Part shown: one piece after another, positions 39,866 to 51,239 of the stretch | How positions within the stretch are numbered: position 1 is the stretch's first letter | How the letters are laid out: each line of letters opens with the position of its first letter | Assembly: GCA_022606425.2 (NCBI GenBank) | Contig: JAHDVF020000068.1 | Span: forward strand, 1,798,001-1,862,000 | Reading direction: 5' to 3' | From: Lepidostoma basale | Taxonomy: Eukaryota; Arthropoda; Insecta; Trichoptera; Lepidostomatidae | Length of the DNA stretch: 64,000 nucleotides | Notes under the pieces: generated by a model | The model's database searches: none | The model's input: the letters and a program-made list of their open reading frames with translations, nothing else | Told to the model about the DNA's origin: nothing | Translations under genes and position numbers: made by a program

Positions 39866-40507
39866 TAACAATTAATGTCCTACGAATCAGAATTCGTGCG
39901 CTCTATTTCCGTTATTATGATTTTTATTCCAATGTAACGTTATGAGCACGATTGTTCACATATAAACGTAACAGAAAATATTGGTCTGAGTTCGTGAAGC
40001 GACAGCGTTTTGAATCTGCTTTAAGAAAATTGCATTTTTTTCTGATTCTCATTCTTCTTTCAGATGTATCTTGTTTCGTTGCATAGATTATTCTTGAATG
40101 TACCGAGAATTTAATATCTCTGTTCCCAGACATTCCGTTTTCCCGGAAAGCGAAAAAATAACTCCCGCGCTGCATACGCTTCCGTTTGGTATGCGTGAGT
40201 GGACTGATATCCCCGCATGCGAGGTAAGATATATGGCTTCTGTAAACGGAGGAGATTTTCTTATTTCTGTAAAATATTGGATTCTCAAATACCGTTCGCG
40301 ATATTTAAAGGCCCGCAAGACAGTTTCGGTAAAAAATTCTGAAAGATAACATATTTAAACGATATAAACTTCACATCTTTAGTTATTCTCAAAAAGGTTA
40401 CGTTTTATTTTTAAAGGGCGATCTTCTATTTATTGGCGACATAGGTCCGCACCTTTCATATGACATATTTAGGTAAAAAGGTATTTATTTTTTTAAACAC
40501 ACGTTAC
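39866..40507. other. Interval without recognised gene
   Basis: Several overlapping short frames on both strands (39924-40349) show no recognised domain. Slightly higher GC near 40130-40260. Confidence 0.35.
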
Positions 40508-41149
40508 TTAAGGGGAGCAAACCCTTCACATTTTTTTAAATCACTATTTTTTTCCCTCATATTTCGATAGCATAATATAAGTGGGAATATCGAAAAGAGG
40601 AAATATTTAAATAATAAATATTAACGGAGTTATCGCAATTAGTCACACCGTATACTAGTGGGTCAGGTTTCTAGCCATGGAACAACCTTTCTTTCCCAAT
40701 ACTTTTGTCTAATATTTTTGCCCTATTAGCTTTGGCAGAGTATTTATTATATTTAAAACGGATATTCCGTTACATTGTATAATTAGGACGTTGCGTGGAA
40801 CTGCATGTACACAAAATTAAAGTTGTCTAAGCATTTGAGTCAGTTTAGCTGGAAAATTTGTTCGCTGCACATGTCTGTTATCGATAAATAAATATATGTT
40901 TTGTTTCAGATTAAGAGAAAATACGGTGCAACTGCAGCAGTTTTCGATGTCATGCAAAAAACGTCTGAAGAAATACCCTACAACGCCGCCATTTTGGTTT
41001 ATAGAAAAATAAAAATAATATTCTAGTATACTTCAGAGTTGTAATAAAATAATGTCTAAATTTTAAAATGATACGTTTATTTTATCCCCTTTAAAAAAAT
41101 TATTAAAAATGACTCATTTTCAGGCGTCTGAAGGGTTCGCTCCCCTTAA
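40508..41149. mobile_element. MITE with TTAA flanks (GGGGAGC ends)
   Basis: The element 40512-41145 (634 bp) lies between TTAA at 40508-40511 and 41146-41149. Ends GGGGAGCAAACCCTTCA and, on the minus strand, GGGGAGCGAACCCTTCA differ at one position in 17. No coding region. Same target preference as 35032-39078 but different ends. Confidence 0.85.
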
Positions 41150-42164
41150 ACATAAATGTAAGCTTAAATATAAGGTCTTAAGCATATTTATTGTTAAACT
41201 TTGATACGAAGCCATTACTTTAATTACATGTTACGTTAATTACGATATTACGTGTTTCCCCTTGTTATCAAACATTTTATAATGCTTAAAAAAATACGTC
41301 ATTTCCATTCAATATTATAAAACGTCTAGAAAACATCCCTGTTGACAGCTGCTTTACAAAGGGTAGACATAGTCATGATGTTGTCCAACCTCCGATAGGA
41401 GAGGAACAACAACAACAACAATAGAAACAAGAATAAGACAACAGATGTTTTCATTCGAATTAATTATGTCAAACATAATTAACCCAATTAAATTCTGTGC
41501 TTTGCCATTGGTAAGCGTAAAAAGTGACTCGTAAGAAATTGCAATGAATTGAAATTATTTATATTTAATTGATTGATAATGAAAACGCAATAAAAATAAG
41601 AAATCGTCACTGCCAGAAAGGGTGAGCTTTTATTCCAACCACGTGTGTCTTTCCGTCTGATCTTCGGCATCCCCATAGTCGGTTTATATTTAGGAGGGAC
41701 GTTACCCCTTCTAAATGAAATGTCTTGTTTTTGCTATTGGGAATCCAATTCCGAGGATTGCACACACAGAGCGGACACGTATATCTTACGTATTCCGGCT
41801 TCTTTATTTTGTAAGTATCCCTTTGCAAATAACAAACACTTAACCTAAATAATTTAACTATCCTTGCTTTTATCCTACAATGTGTCTGTGTATTTCTATG
41901 TATTGTATTTAAACACAAATGCTGCAAAATTCTAAAATAAAATGAGTTTGAATAAAAAATTCATTCTTTATACATAACTTATTGATTTACAACTTCTAAA
42001 CAATAATACTACTTATAATAAACAAAAAAAAGTATAATAAATCTTGTTAAAAAGCATAATTATTAAGAAAACCCTTTTTTTTGTTTTATTATATTTTATT
42101 AGAATGACATATTTTGCAAATAATTAATGTCAAATTTTTTTTAAATAAAATTCTCTTATGTTAA
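41150..42164. other. Interval with family A and tail remnants
   Basis: 41283-41345 and 41440-41470 are two pieces of a family A end, separated by a segment with AACAACAACAACAACAATAG (41406-41425), probably the tail of a small retroelement inserted in it. 42080-42130 is another family A half. No gene. Confidence 0.4.
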
Positions 42165-42260
42165 CAGCTTTGACCGATTTTTGCAGCTTGCTACCATCTT
42201 CTTCTGCAGCAAGATGGCAGCAAGCTGCCAAACCGGTAGAAGCAAATAATATATATTTTT
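42165..42260. repeat. Short hammerhead-like hairpin, ACCGGT type
   Basis: TTTGACCGATTTTTGCAGCT then TGCTACCATCTTCTTCTGCA on the left mirrors GATGGCAGCAAGCTGCC followed by AAACCGGTAGAAGC on the right. It is the core of the family seen intact at 62562-62877. Confidence 0.5.
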
Positions 42261-42277
42261 TAAATGCTTTCTTTATT

Positions 42278-42524
42278 CGACGACCTTCGTGGCAGAGTGG
42301 TAAGAGCTCTGATTTCCATTCCGAAGGTTCTGGGTTCGATTCCCGGCGATGGCAGTATGATTGTCACACTGTCTGGTCTGGCGTAGTATTCTCGTGACAA
42401 TAAAATGGCGATAGATTGGCTACCTGTCACATGTTACGAGAATCAATATATCAGCTTAAAAAAAAATGTATACTATAATTGGGTTCAAGCGACCTGTTGT
42501 ATACGTAAAAAAAAAAAAAAAAAC
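42278..42524 (+). mobile_element. tRNA-headed SINE with poly-A tail
   Basis: An internal pol III promoter is visible: A box TGGCAGAGTGG (42290-42300) and B box GGTTCGATTCC (42333-42343). The head loosely folds like a tRNA, but the acceptor stem does not close, so it is not a functional tRNA gene. The body (GTATGATTGTCACACTG, GACAATAAAATGGCGATAG, ATGTTACGAGAATC) ends in a 17-A run (42507-42523). Partial copies: 17028-17118 (minus) and 53665-53753 (plus). Confidence 0.75.
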
Positions 42525-42710
42525 ATTTACCATAAATTTCAAATAACAACATCATTTTTTTTTGACAAATGCAAATGAATCCAAATGCATCAAAAATATT
42601 CAATTAAGTATTTGAAAGGCGATATATATCATTGTCATAAAATGTTTCATTATTAAACTTCTAAAAACAGACGTTTTATCCATATTAATTAAGTATTAAT
42701 TACATACTAA

Positions 42711-43182
42711 TATGGATAATTTCTTCAATATTATTTTAAAAATTTCTTCAATATTATTTTGAAGTTCTTGCTGGTGTTTGATTGCTTTAAGTACCTAATT
42801 GCAGCTAATTAAAAAAAAATACGGTGTATGCGAGCAACATAAATCTAATAATCACAAAAGTCCGGATCGTCCATGTCAACAAGTGCACCATCTAAAATGA
42901 ACATTATGTGTTAATATATTTTTATTTTGTTATTTTATTTTATTTTATATCGTTGTATTTTATATGATTTGTTTTAGATTTATTTTGTGGATGTTGGACG
43001 ATCGAAGTGTGCGTGGGAGATGCCTATTGGTGGCGATGAGGTTCGCAACCCATCACACCGCGTCTCCCGCGGAGCGAAAAGAGAAGGATGGAGTGCCACA
43101 TCGGTTAAAATGTGACAGTCCATTCTTTCTGCCTACCCTTTCGGGGAGACGGCGTGATGGTTTGTTAGTTAGTTAGTTACTA
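42711..43182 (+). mobile_element. SINE D, nearly full-length copy
   Basis: Begins ATAATTTCTTCAATATTATT (duplicated once), TTCTTGCTGGTG, TAATTGCAGCTAATTAAA, CACAAAAGTCCGGATCGTCC, AT-rich middle, GC-rich core and the RTE-like 3' end GGCGTGATGGTTTGTTAG. The 5' end agrees with the minus-strand copy at 54225-54716, so the full element is about 480 bp. A 57-codon frame (LDDRSVRGRCLLVAMRFATH, ending GRRRDG) is conserved between copies. Confidence 0.75.
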
Positions 43183-45004
43183 ATATGGATATTTTCATCA
43201 CGGCTCGAGAAACATCTAACTTAAATGCAGCTTTAAAACTAAAAGTCATTAGAATGGTATCTAATGGCACACTATTAGTGTTTAAAACGTTCTTTGGCAT
43301 TCCAAATAGCTCGGCCAGTCCACATTCAATAGTCAATTTCGTTCCAACCATATTGAATCTTCCATGATGATACTTGGTAATACAGATATCGGAATTTATT
43401 ATATTTTATGTGAGAGTTATTATATTTCCTTGTTTATACAGTGAAGAAAATAATGTATAAGTGATTTAATTAAACTGTAGTATGACATTTAGTTCACTAG
43501 CTAAATTGTTTGGTAATTTCAAAGCACACACACTCAGGTTTTTGAGTTACCTGTTCGCACAAAGCATTATTTTAAATAATTGTCGGGTAAAGAGGTATTT
43601 ATAATCTCAGTTAAATATTTTATTAATTAAAATATTTAAGTAAAACTTGAAGCGTTAACATTGTACAATTCCATTGTGACGATTTTTTATGATAATTACA
43701 GAAGTTAAATTTCATGGATAAATAACAAAATGGCGGACTTTGAAAAAAAGAGTCAGCAAAGAAGGGGTTGTAAAATAAAAAGTTAGGGGTGAAAAAATGT
43801 CTCGGTAGTTCCGACGAGAATGACATGTCTTTAGATTAAGAATTTTCAAGAATTTTTGATTTCAGATAACATCAAGAGCCAAAATCACCCGGGCCACCCA
43901 CGCGCTTTTTTTCGAGGTGACAACTTCGATTTATAATATAATAATAATAATAATAAACTTAAAAAAAAAAAATTTATATATTTTTTTTGTTTTTTTAATA
44001 CGTAAATAAAAACATCCTTAATTTCCAAAACGATTCATTTTTATTTTCCTACAAAAAACGCCCTCCAAAAAAGACATGAAAATCGGCTTAAGTTACCACC
44101 TTAAATATAAACTTCCATCAAGAGCTTTCAGTCAAATCATTTTATTATTTTTAATACATGTTTAAGTTTTTTTTTGTTTATAATAATAAAAATGGTTGTT
44201 TGGTTGAAAAACGAGTAAAAGTATTTAATAAAATCGATTTATTTAATTGTAATCTAAAATGAACTTCATGCAAATCATAAGATTATAAATAAATATGTTT
44301 TAAATAACTTTAAAAAATATGCTGTCTGCTGAATAATTAATAAAAAGAAAACAATGTGAAATTGAACTGTGAAAAATAATCAATCTTCATTACATATTAA
44401 CTTTTTAAAATCACCGCATGCATCATAAAGTTATAGAATTTTATTTGTTAATTCTCCTGGCTGGGAGAATATTCATTAACGTGACGTAGACTGCACAAAA
44501 GTAATTTGTCAAAATGTCCGCTGCAAAACTTTACTGGCGTCGTTACGGGGACTTTGTGAATGAATACGAAATACACGAGTAGGTATGCATAGTATGCGTA
44601 TATACTCTTGGCTACTAAGAACCAGAGACGAAGTGCAAACTTCCCCAAGAGAACCTTATTATAAAACTTACAGATATCTAAGGGGTGTCAGATGTTTTGT
44701 TTCCCGTTTTATTTATTGTCAATTTTTATTAACCGAAACGCAGATTTTTGCTTATTAATAAACTAACCATTTGTTGACTTGACATTGTTTTGACTTGACA
44801 CACCTCTCGAGTTTCCTGTATATCGCAACATGCGCGATCTTTGATTTTTTCCATATCGAATGTAGCCGCCTTTTAATAATAGATTAATTTGCTCACGCCA
44901 TGTCCTCGTTTTTTTATTGCATTTAAATAATTAAATTGAAAAATTCCCTACCTTTATCACAAGGATGACGTATTTTTTTAAATCTCCTTCTTTCCCTTTG
45001 CCAT
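43183..45004. other. Long interval without recognised gene
   Basis: AT-rich, with AATAAT microsatellite at 43938-43955. 44104-44150 (AAACTTCCATCAAGAGCTTT) and 44255-44290 are copies of the terminal head sequence that borders hammerhead elements. No frame with recognisable domains. Confidence 0.4.
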
Positions 45005-45425
45005 TTCCCATCATCTGGGGTCGGCCCTCCTCGTACGAAAACGCCAAACTTTTCTATTTTGACTCATCTCCACTGTCAGGTTCTCGCGTTGGAGCTCCTT
45101 TTCCATGTTGGCCCACCATGTTGCCATTGGGCGACCTCTTATTCTTGGTTTTGTGGAAATTCTGAGGGCTTTTTGGACAATGTGTTCGCTGTCTCTTCGC
45201 ATCACATGACCGTACCACCGGAGTCGAGATTCTCTTAATTTTTCCGTTATCGGGGCAACCTTAAAGCTACTCCTCATGTATTCGTTCCTTACGTGGTCCA
45301 GCCTTGTGCATTTTCATCTCGGCAGCGTGGACTCGACGTTCGTGGACTTTTTTGTTGGTCCAGCACTCTGCTCCATATAGCATGGCGGGCCTCACTGCAG
45401 TCTTATAGACTCTGCCTTTAGTCCT
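45005..45425 (-). pseudogene. LINE fragment, ORF2 C-terminus
   Basis: Minus strand 45277-45011: FKVAPITEKLRESRLRWYGH, VMRRDSEHIVQKALRISTK, RGRPMATWWANMEKELQREN, with upstream decayed AMLYGAECWTNKKV and HERRVHAAEM. The motif order (AECW, RLRWYGHVMRR, GRPxxTW) marks an RT C-terminus. The frame is open for 89 codons. Confidence 0.75.
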
Positions 45426-45764
45426 GATTGGAATTTTAAAATCACACAGGACACCGGATAGAGACCTAGAGAGGATATATAGTTAATATTATATAAAAAA
45501 CGTAAGAACATATATAAGTTTATATTATTTTTAACGAGACATTTAAAAAAATCTTTGTCTGATAGTGCCGTGGCAGGTCCACCTGACGTTGGCGATACAG
45601 TGGCGAATGTGTCACTGTGGCTTAATAGCTGGTGGGTCTCAGATTTACGGCGCCAAAGATATGCCAACGTCATCTCCTTATCTTCTATGACTCCAATGGT
45701 ATGTAAGGTCAGTGATCACATTGCCCAGAACTCGCGAGATGACGAAAACCACTCTACGACATCA

Positions 45765-45895
45765 GGGAGTCAGACTTACTTTAACTCTTGCTGTTATCAA
45801 TCAAGCCCACTCTGTTTGATTTTGTCATCCTAACAAAGCTCCAACGAGAGCGAAACCGGTTGATTTGACAAAACAAAATCAAGTGTTGGAAGAAC
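45765..45895 (+). repeat. Hammerhead-like element, ACCGGT type
   Basis: Contains the motif at 45815-45877 and, on its left, AATCAAGCCCACTCTGTTTG that partly mirrors AAACAAAATCAAGTGTTGG on the right. Related to 32152-32358. Confidence 0.55.
45815..45877 (+). ncRNA. Hammerhead-like motif with long stem I
   Basis: Stem I: TTTTGTCATC (45820-45829) pairs with GAT (45862-45864) and GACAAAA (45867-45873), 10 bp with a two-base bulge; four more pairs extend it (45815-45818 with 45874-45877, apart from a one-base bulge and one mismatch). Core box CTAACAA (45830-45836) differs from CUGANGA by two G-to-A changes. Stem II GCTC/GAGC, then GAAA (45852-45855), palindrome ACCGGT (45855-45860) and T. The architecture is convincing; the two core changes probably inactivate it. 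Confidence 0.6.
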
Positions 45896-45924
45896 GACGT
45901 ACATATGTATTTTTAATGATTAAA

Positions 45925-46178
45925 AAAAAAAATATTGTTTCTTGAACAATGATGTAAAACTCCGTATTAAATGATGAATACGAATAAAAACGTAAGTTTT
46001 CTAGAAGTTTTATTATATTTTATGGGAATGACATGTTTCGCCCTTCTAAGGCATTATTAAATGTCTAAGACAAAGTCATTTGACTATGTCTTAGAAATGC
46101 GAAACATGTCATTCCCATAAAATATAATAAAACTTCTAGAAAACTGACGTTTTCATTCGTATTAATTATTTAAAATAT
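45925..46178. repeat. Family A palindrome, best preserved copy
   Basis: Left: TTGTTTCTTGAACAATGATG, AATACGAATAAAAACGTAAG, TTCTAGAAGTTTTATTATAT, ATGGGAATGACATGTTTCGC. Right mirror: GCGAAACATGTCATTCCCAT, ATATAATAAAACTTCTAGAA, CGTTTTCATTCGTATTAATT. About 110 bp per arm with few differences. Plus-strand right arm shows GAAACATGTC (palindrome ACATGT then C). Confidence 0.75.
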
Positions 46179-46844
46179 AACTCAGTCTTAAGAAATTTCA
46201 ATTTGTTTAATGATAATATCCAAATATTGCATTATTTCATCATTCAAAACCTGACTACCCAAAATATTACTGAAGAAAACAAAAAGTTTTAACGCAATAA
46301 ATAAATATAAAAACACTTATTGAACACATGTTAAAGCTACCCGTTAATGAATAACTTGCAAAATACAGAACTTTTAAAATGTTCGTAAACAAAACGGCGC
46401 TGGAAAATTCTCGCATAGGAATAAGCCGTGTACTAAACGAATTTCAAGAAAGTCGTGGGTAATGAAAAAAAAACGTAAATGTTCTAGCTTCGAGAGCTCC
46501 GGGGTAAGAAATGGAAGAAAAAAGTGTAAAAGGAACGAAGGATAAACGGTTTAGTGCGGTACGTCCTTAGGTCTGGATAGTTCTATCTCGTGTTCAAGTA
46601 AGGTGCTTATGCGATTACTGCCCCTGATTATAATGCCCTAACTGGCTACTATCAAAGTAAATCTTAAACGTTTCCCCTTTAAAATTATTTTAATTAGTTT
46701 TACCTGCATTCAAAACATTATTTATATTTTGCATAAGCGAAGGTCGTTTTTATCCGAGAAAGTCATCCAAATGTTTATCTTGCACTAAAGAATGTTGGTA
46801 TCGAGAGGATGAAACAGCTCAGGTACATGAGAAGCATCATTCCT
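46179..46844. other. Interval without recognised gene
   Basis: No frame or repeat assigned. Confidence 0.35.
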
Positions 46845-47407
46845 GAGAAATTGGAGTCTGACATTGAGATGAAATGTAGAATAGAAGCGGCACGAACAAC
46901 GAACAGCTTTTAATAAAATAAAAAACCTTCTTTGTGACGACAATATAAACCTAAAGCTGATACAAAGTATAGTCAAATGTTACGTATGGTCGGTCTAACT
47001 TTGTGGTGTAGAGGCGTGGACTCTTAAAGCTACTGTAATAAACCGCCTTGAAACGTTTGAAATATGGATCCACCGTAGAATGCGAAACATATCTTGGACC
47101 GATATGATAACAAACACTGATATATAACGTAGAGCCAATGCAAATAGAGAACTGTTCACGACTATTAAGCTCCGAAAAATATCATATTTTGGCCGAATAT
47201 GCCGTACTTCAGCTCGTCATGAAGGCGAAGGCAGTGAGGTCGGCGGAAGACAGCTCTCCTGGGTTCGAAACATCCGAGAATGGACGGGCGTCAGAACTGT
47301 GGGGGAGCTGTTTCGCGCTGCCCAGGACAGGGAAGCTTTCACTCATATGGTCGTCAACGTCGCGTCGAAAGGACCCGACAGGATACGTGAAGAAGAAGAA
47401 TAAGATA
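46845..47407 (+). pseudogene. LINE fragment (family K), ORF2 C-terminus
   Basis: Broken frames give ESDIEMKCRIEAARTT, then FEIWIHRRMRNISWTDMITN, NRELFTTIKLRKISYFGRIC, and finally RTVGELFRAAQDREAFTHMV with tail GAAGAAGAAGAATAAG (47391-47406). It starts further upstream than the other K copies. Many stops. Confidence 0.65.
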
Positions 47408-48518
47408 AGCGAAGGTAAAATTCATATCACAACAGATATTCTAAAATCGCACATTCAATGTGTTTTGTTTTTATGAACTTATTGGCAAGGAAGTTGTTTT
47501 CATGGGTGATGTCATTATCTGAAGCATAGGTTCCCAACATTTTTTGGACCACTGTCAAGTAGTCACTGACAAGATATATGGCGTATCTTCAGCGCCACAA
47601 AACCAATATTCACCAGTTAAATAAAGGTAACCCCTACAGAGAATCCCCGGAGAAGATAATGGGACACCAATCAAGAAGTACATCCCAGGAAATTACTGTG
47701 GCGAGAAAGATTTTGGAAAGTGGAACAATAATAACATATCATATTTTTTTTTAATGCGCGTAAAACATAATTTTGTAATTTGACTTTTACTGAGAGAAAT
47801 GTAACATTTATTTTTTAACGTGATATTTTTCCTCCCATAGGAGGAACTTAAAGTTATATATGTTCATTTATAAATAATGCTAAGAGTCGTTAAATATATT
47901 ATTTAGTGGGATGTATTTCAACGGTATATTAAATTTATCACCTGGCAATTAAGCTTGGTAATCTCTTTTTTATTTCCTCTAACCCCTTTCCGTTTATTAC
48001 ACTTATCTAACGCCTTATAGGCCTCGAAGGGGTTGAACAATCGATTGGAGAACTGGTTAGTAACCAAACTTCTGCACTTTTCTCACAACCTCTCAGAATC
48101 GTTCCCTGGTTGGCGATTAGAGCCTACTCCACTGATTTATCGGACCGAGCCGTAGATTCTAACTACGCAACTATTCATATTAAATCTCTTTTACAGCGGT
48201 GATAAGAAAGAAAATGCGCAAACACTATTGACTTTTGTATGAAGACTTCGTTTCCAAATAATCGTGTAAATTTTCTCCCTATTTATCGCAACATAGAATA
48301 GTTATTCTGGAAACTGAAGACGATTTTTACCAGTCAGAAAGGTGGTGGAGTGGAAACCTCGCGAGGATAGAAGAAAAGAGGAAAAACCCTTTGATTGAAT
48401 GATTCATTCGAAAAATTGCTTGTGACTGGATGCGAAAGGCACAAGAGAGGAATAGGTCGAAAAGTATATGGAAAGCCTATGTCCAGTATTGGATGGCCTC
48501 GGCTGTTTGAGTAAAAAA
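47408..48518. other. Interval without recognised gene
   Basis: No frame with recognisable domains and no paired repeat found. Confidence 0.35.
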
Positions 48519-49066
48519 TAAAGGATTAATTGTATCTCAATAGAGACGAAGATGAACATTTTTTTTTTGGAAACAGAATACGGTAGTCGAGGCGTTTACA
48601 GGACTTATGACCTGTCATTGGTTGGGTTTAGCGATCACTTTATGTTAACAACATTCCCCATTCCGCACTTCTTACAACCACCACGTCTGACAAAATTTTG
48701 GAATTTTTATATATGTACTATGTTAAATAACTTCACATTGTGTAGGTCAATCTACACAAGCGCCATCTATTAAGATTATTTGTAAGTATTAAGCAGAAAA
48801 TCTTTATTAATTAATAAAGCTAGTGTAGATTGAACAAAGAAATGTGAAGTTATTTAACATAGCAGCATATATACAAGTTCCAAAAAATTGTCAGACGTGG
48901 TGGTCGTAAGAAAGACGGAATGGGGAATGTTGTTAACATAAAGTGATCGCTTGACCAAACCAAACCAATGACAGGTCATAAGTTTTGTAAACGCCTTGAC
49001 TACCATATTTTTTTTCAAAAAAAAAAAGTAAATCTTCGTTTCTATTGAGATACAATTAATCCTTAA
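48519..49066. mobile_element. MITE F inverted pair (large foldback)
   Basis: The unit 48523-49062 (540 bp) is made of two MITE F bodies in opposite orientation: GGCGTTTACAGGACTTATGA left and its mirror CATAAGTTTTGTAAACGCC right, ACAACATTCCCCATTCCGC and GGAATGGGGAATGTTGT, TCAATCTACACAAGCGCC and GTGTAGATTGA. Arms are about 255 bp. It is flanked by TTAA on the right (49063-49066) and TAAA on the left. Confidence 0.75.
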
Positions 49067-49139
49067 AAAAATATTAACCCGCAATGGGTAAAAATCCAGT
49101 ATTTGTCTACAAGTATTTGTATACATTCAAAAAACAAAT

Positions 49140-49320
49140 TGTAAAAAATAAAGTTATTATATTTTATTAGAATGTCATGTTTCACCTTGCATTGCGGGTA
49201 TATAACCCGAGATTGTGGTGTAGATAATGGTAATTAAGGTTAATTGATGTGGCCTTATACATATATTTTTGAATAATAAAACTTCTAGAAAACATATGTA
49301 TTCATTTGTATTAATGATGA
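49140..49320. repeat. Family A remnants
   Basis: TTATTATATTTTATTAGAAT, GTCATGTTTCACCTTGCATT, then after a gap AATAAAACTTCTAGAAAACA and ATTCATTTGTATTAATGATG. The central part has been replaced. Confidence 0.5.
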
Positions 49321-49394
49321 ACAACATTTTTCACGAAACAACAAATTAGTTTTTCTTTTATAATCGCCTAGACTTTGTGTTTTCGATGCATATT

Positions 49395-49578
49395 TGAATA
49401 AATTAAATATAATTACACTTAGTGTAACAACACTTTATTTCACTTAACAAAGATATGTTTTAGTTATGATAATAACTTAAAATTGGGTACTTTGATAAAG
49501 GTTATATTCTATCCGAAACATGTTTGTTGTAATAGATATAAAGTGTTGTAATACCAACTTTAATTAGATTTATTTAAC
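49395..49578. repeat. Palindrome with hammerhead-like motif, ACATGT type
   Basis: Arms AAATATAATTACACTTAGTG and the mirror TAATACCAACTTTAATTAGA with GTAACAACACTTTATTTC against GATATAAAGTGTTGTAAT. The right arm has TTTGATAAAGGTTATA, TTCTATCC, then GAAACATGTTTGTTG (49518-49532): hairpin AGG/UCC, GAAA, ACATGT, T. The first box is TTGATAA, so degenerate. Confidence 0.55.
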
Positions 49579-50593
49579 AAATATGTATATTTATTACTTA
49601 TTAACTTTCAAAACATTGCGATATTTCTCAATCTGAATGATTTTTTTCGGGTAACTTATAAAATATAGAAGTCTACGGCGTATTTCCATAGAATAAAAGT
49701 GATTCTATTTTATGAAAAGGCAAAGAAATACGAATTTGGAAGGGTTAATTGGGAAAATGTCAATTCTGCCCTTATAAAGAAAACCAATCAACGAATAAAT
49801 TCGCGACTTTAATTCAGAAACTCTTCTGGCTTGACGTCAATAATGATTATTTCTAAATAACTTTAACTAAATTACGATTGATTGAAGGTCTTGGTTTATG
49901 GAGTAGTTTTTTAGTAGACCCCCCGAAAAGTTTTAACCTTACGATATTGAATTTATTAAAGTTAATTTCCAAATTGAATCTGTTATTCTACTGTGATAAT
50001 AAGGATAAAAATCTATAGATTACCAGGAAATGGAACTTGTGATTAATAAAAGGTATTTTTAATAATTATTAAATTTAAAGTTATCCAGCCCCCCTGTACA
50101 CACACACACCAAATGCGAATTTCTAAATTTACACTTTTCACAACGCATGTAATCGATTTCCTACTATAAAAAAAAAAATAGGAGAAATATTAATAAAACA
50201 CGTGATTATTTTTATAAACATTATGTATTTATTGCCTTTTTTGTCATATTAACATTCCAAAAAACATTATAATATTATTTCAATAAAAAAAAGAACATGA
50301 TTCAATACGAAATATTAATTTTTTAATAAAAAATAAATTTAATGAGATCCTTGAGCCTCATGTGATTGTGCCAATTTCGTAATATTAGGTTCAAATTTAC
50401 TTAAATACAATCTCAAATCGCCTCTTTGGCTTATTTGTAATCGATTTCGATTTTCGTAATCTTTTTTTGTATTTCGACATAACGCCCACTGGAACTCCTG
50501 CAGCGCAGCCTAAATTACAAAAATGTATAAACGCCCCCCCAGACCTCTAAAACGCCCACAAGGGGGCGCTGCGCCCCCGTTAAGAATCATTGC
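49579..50593. other. Interval without recognised gene
   Basis: AT-rich; a CA-rich patch at 50098-50112 and a GC-rich inverted patch (AGGGGGCGCTGCGCCCCC, 50560-50577) stand out. No gene. Confidence 0.4.
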
Positions 50594-51058
50594 TATAGGG
50601 TGTTTTATTTAGAGATATACAATACATATTCATAATGAAAAAAAAAAAAATTTCAGTAATGTAAATATCTATGACATTGACTTTATTTAATAAATAATTT
50701 TATGCCATTATTGTTTAAATATGATTTCGGGCATATGAGCGCCAAGGCTAGCTCGAATGAAGCGCAATCGTGAAATCCAATTTTCGACAATTGTCGGCTT
50801 TGTGGGTGCGTATTATCCACTAGAGTGTACGTGGTGCGAAAACGATCCATGGTCTTTCGAATAACTTGCTCTGATGGACGATTATGTCGACCGTAAAATG
50901 GGCGTAGTGCGCGATAAGTTTGGCGAACCGAACCATGATTTTAAAAATAAAATTTCAGTCTACTGACTCTAAATCAACTGTCAACTGTCAAATTGACAAT
51001 CAGTAGAAACAATGAAGCCAGTTTAAAAACTAAACCTCTAAAAAAAAAACATCCTATA
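50594..51058 (-). mobile_element. Internally deleted Tc1/mariner-type element with HTH remnant
   Basis: The element 50596-51056 (461 bp) is flanked by TA (50594-50595, 51057-51058). Ends TAGGGTGTTTTATTTAGAG and, minus strand, TAGGATGTTTTTTTTTTAG. The minus strand (about 50941-50700) encodes NHGSVRQTYRALRPFYGRHN, RPSEQVIRKTMDRFRTTYTL and VDNTHPQSR, the N-terminal helix-turn-helix region of an insect transposase family (DUF4817-like, from memory). No DDE catalytic region follows. Small deletion derivative moved in trans. Confidence 0.75.
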
Positions 51059-51239
51059 TTTAATATGAATACTCCATCTCGAATAAATTTACATATATTA
51101 AGTACACACATAACCCAACCAAGTTTTTACATCTACTTCTTCTGAAATAAATGTTTTTCCCATCTTTATTAATAATTGTTTACAATATTGTGTGAAGTTT
51201 CTTCTCCTAATAATTTTGCATATAAACTAAATCTTTCTG

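Noticed and set aside
39924..40349. Overlapping sense/antisense host genes
   Set aside because: Short frames on both strands with no recognisable domain, splice structure or similarity; the region is less AT-rich, which lengthens frames by chance.
42278..42350. Functional tRNA gene
   Set aside because: Both pol III boxes are present, but the acceptor stem does not pair, the anticodon stem has a mismatch, and the sequence recurs with a common SINE body and poly-A tail.
47925..48050. Another TTAA/piggyBac element
   Set aside because: CTAACCCCTTTCC and CGAAGGGGTTGAAC look like inverted ends, but they are only ~70 bp apart and lack TTAA on either side.
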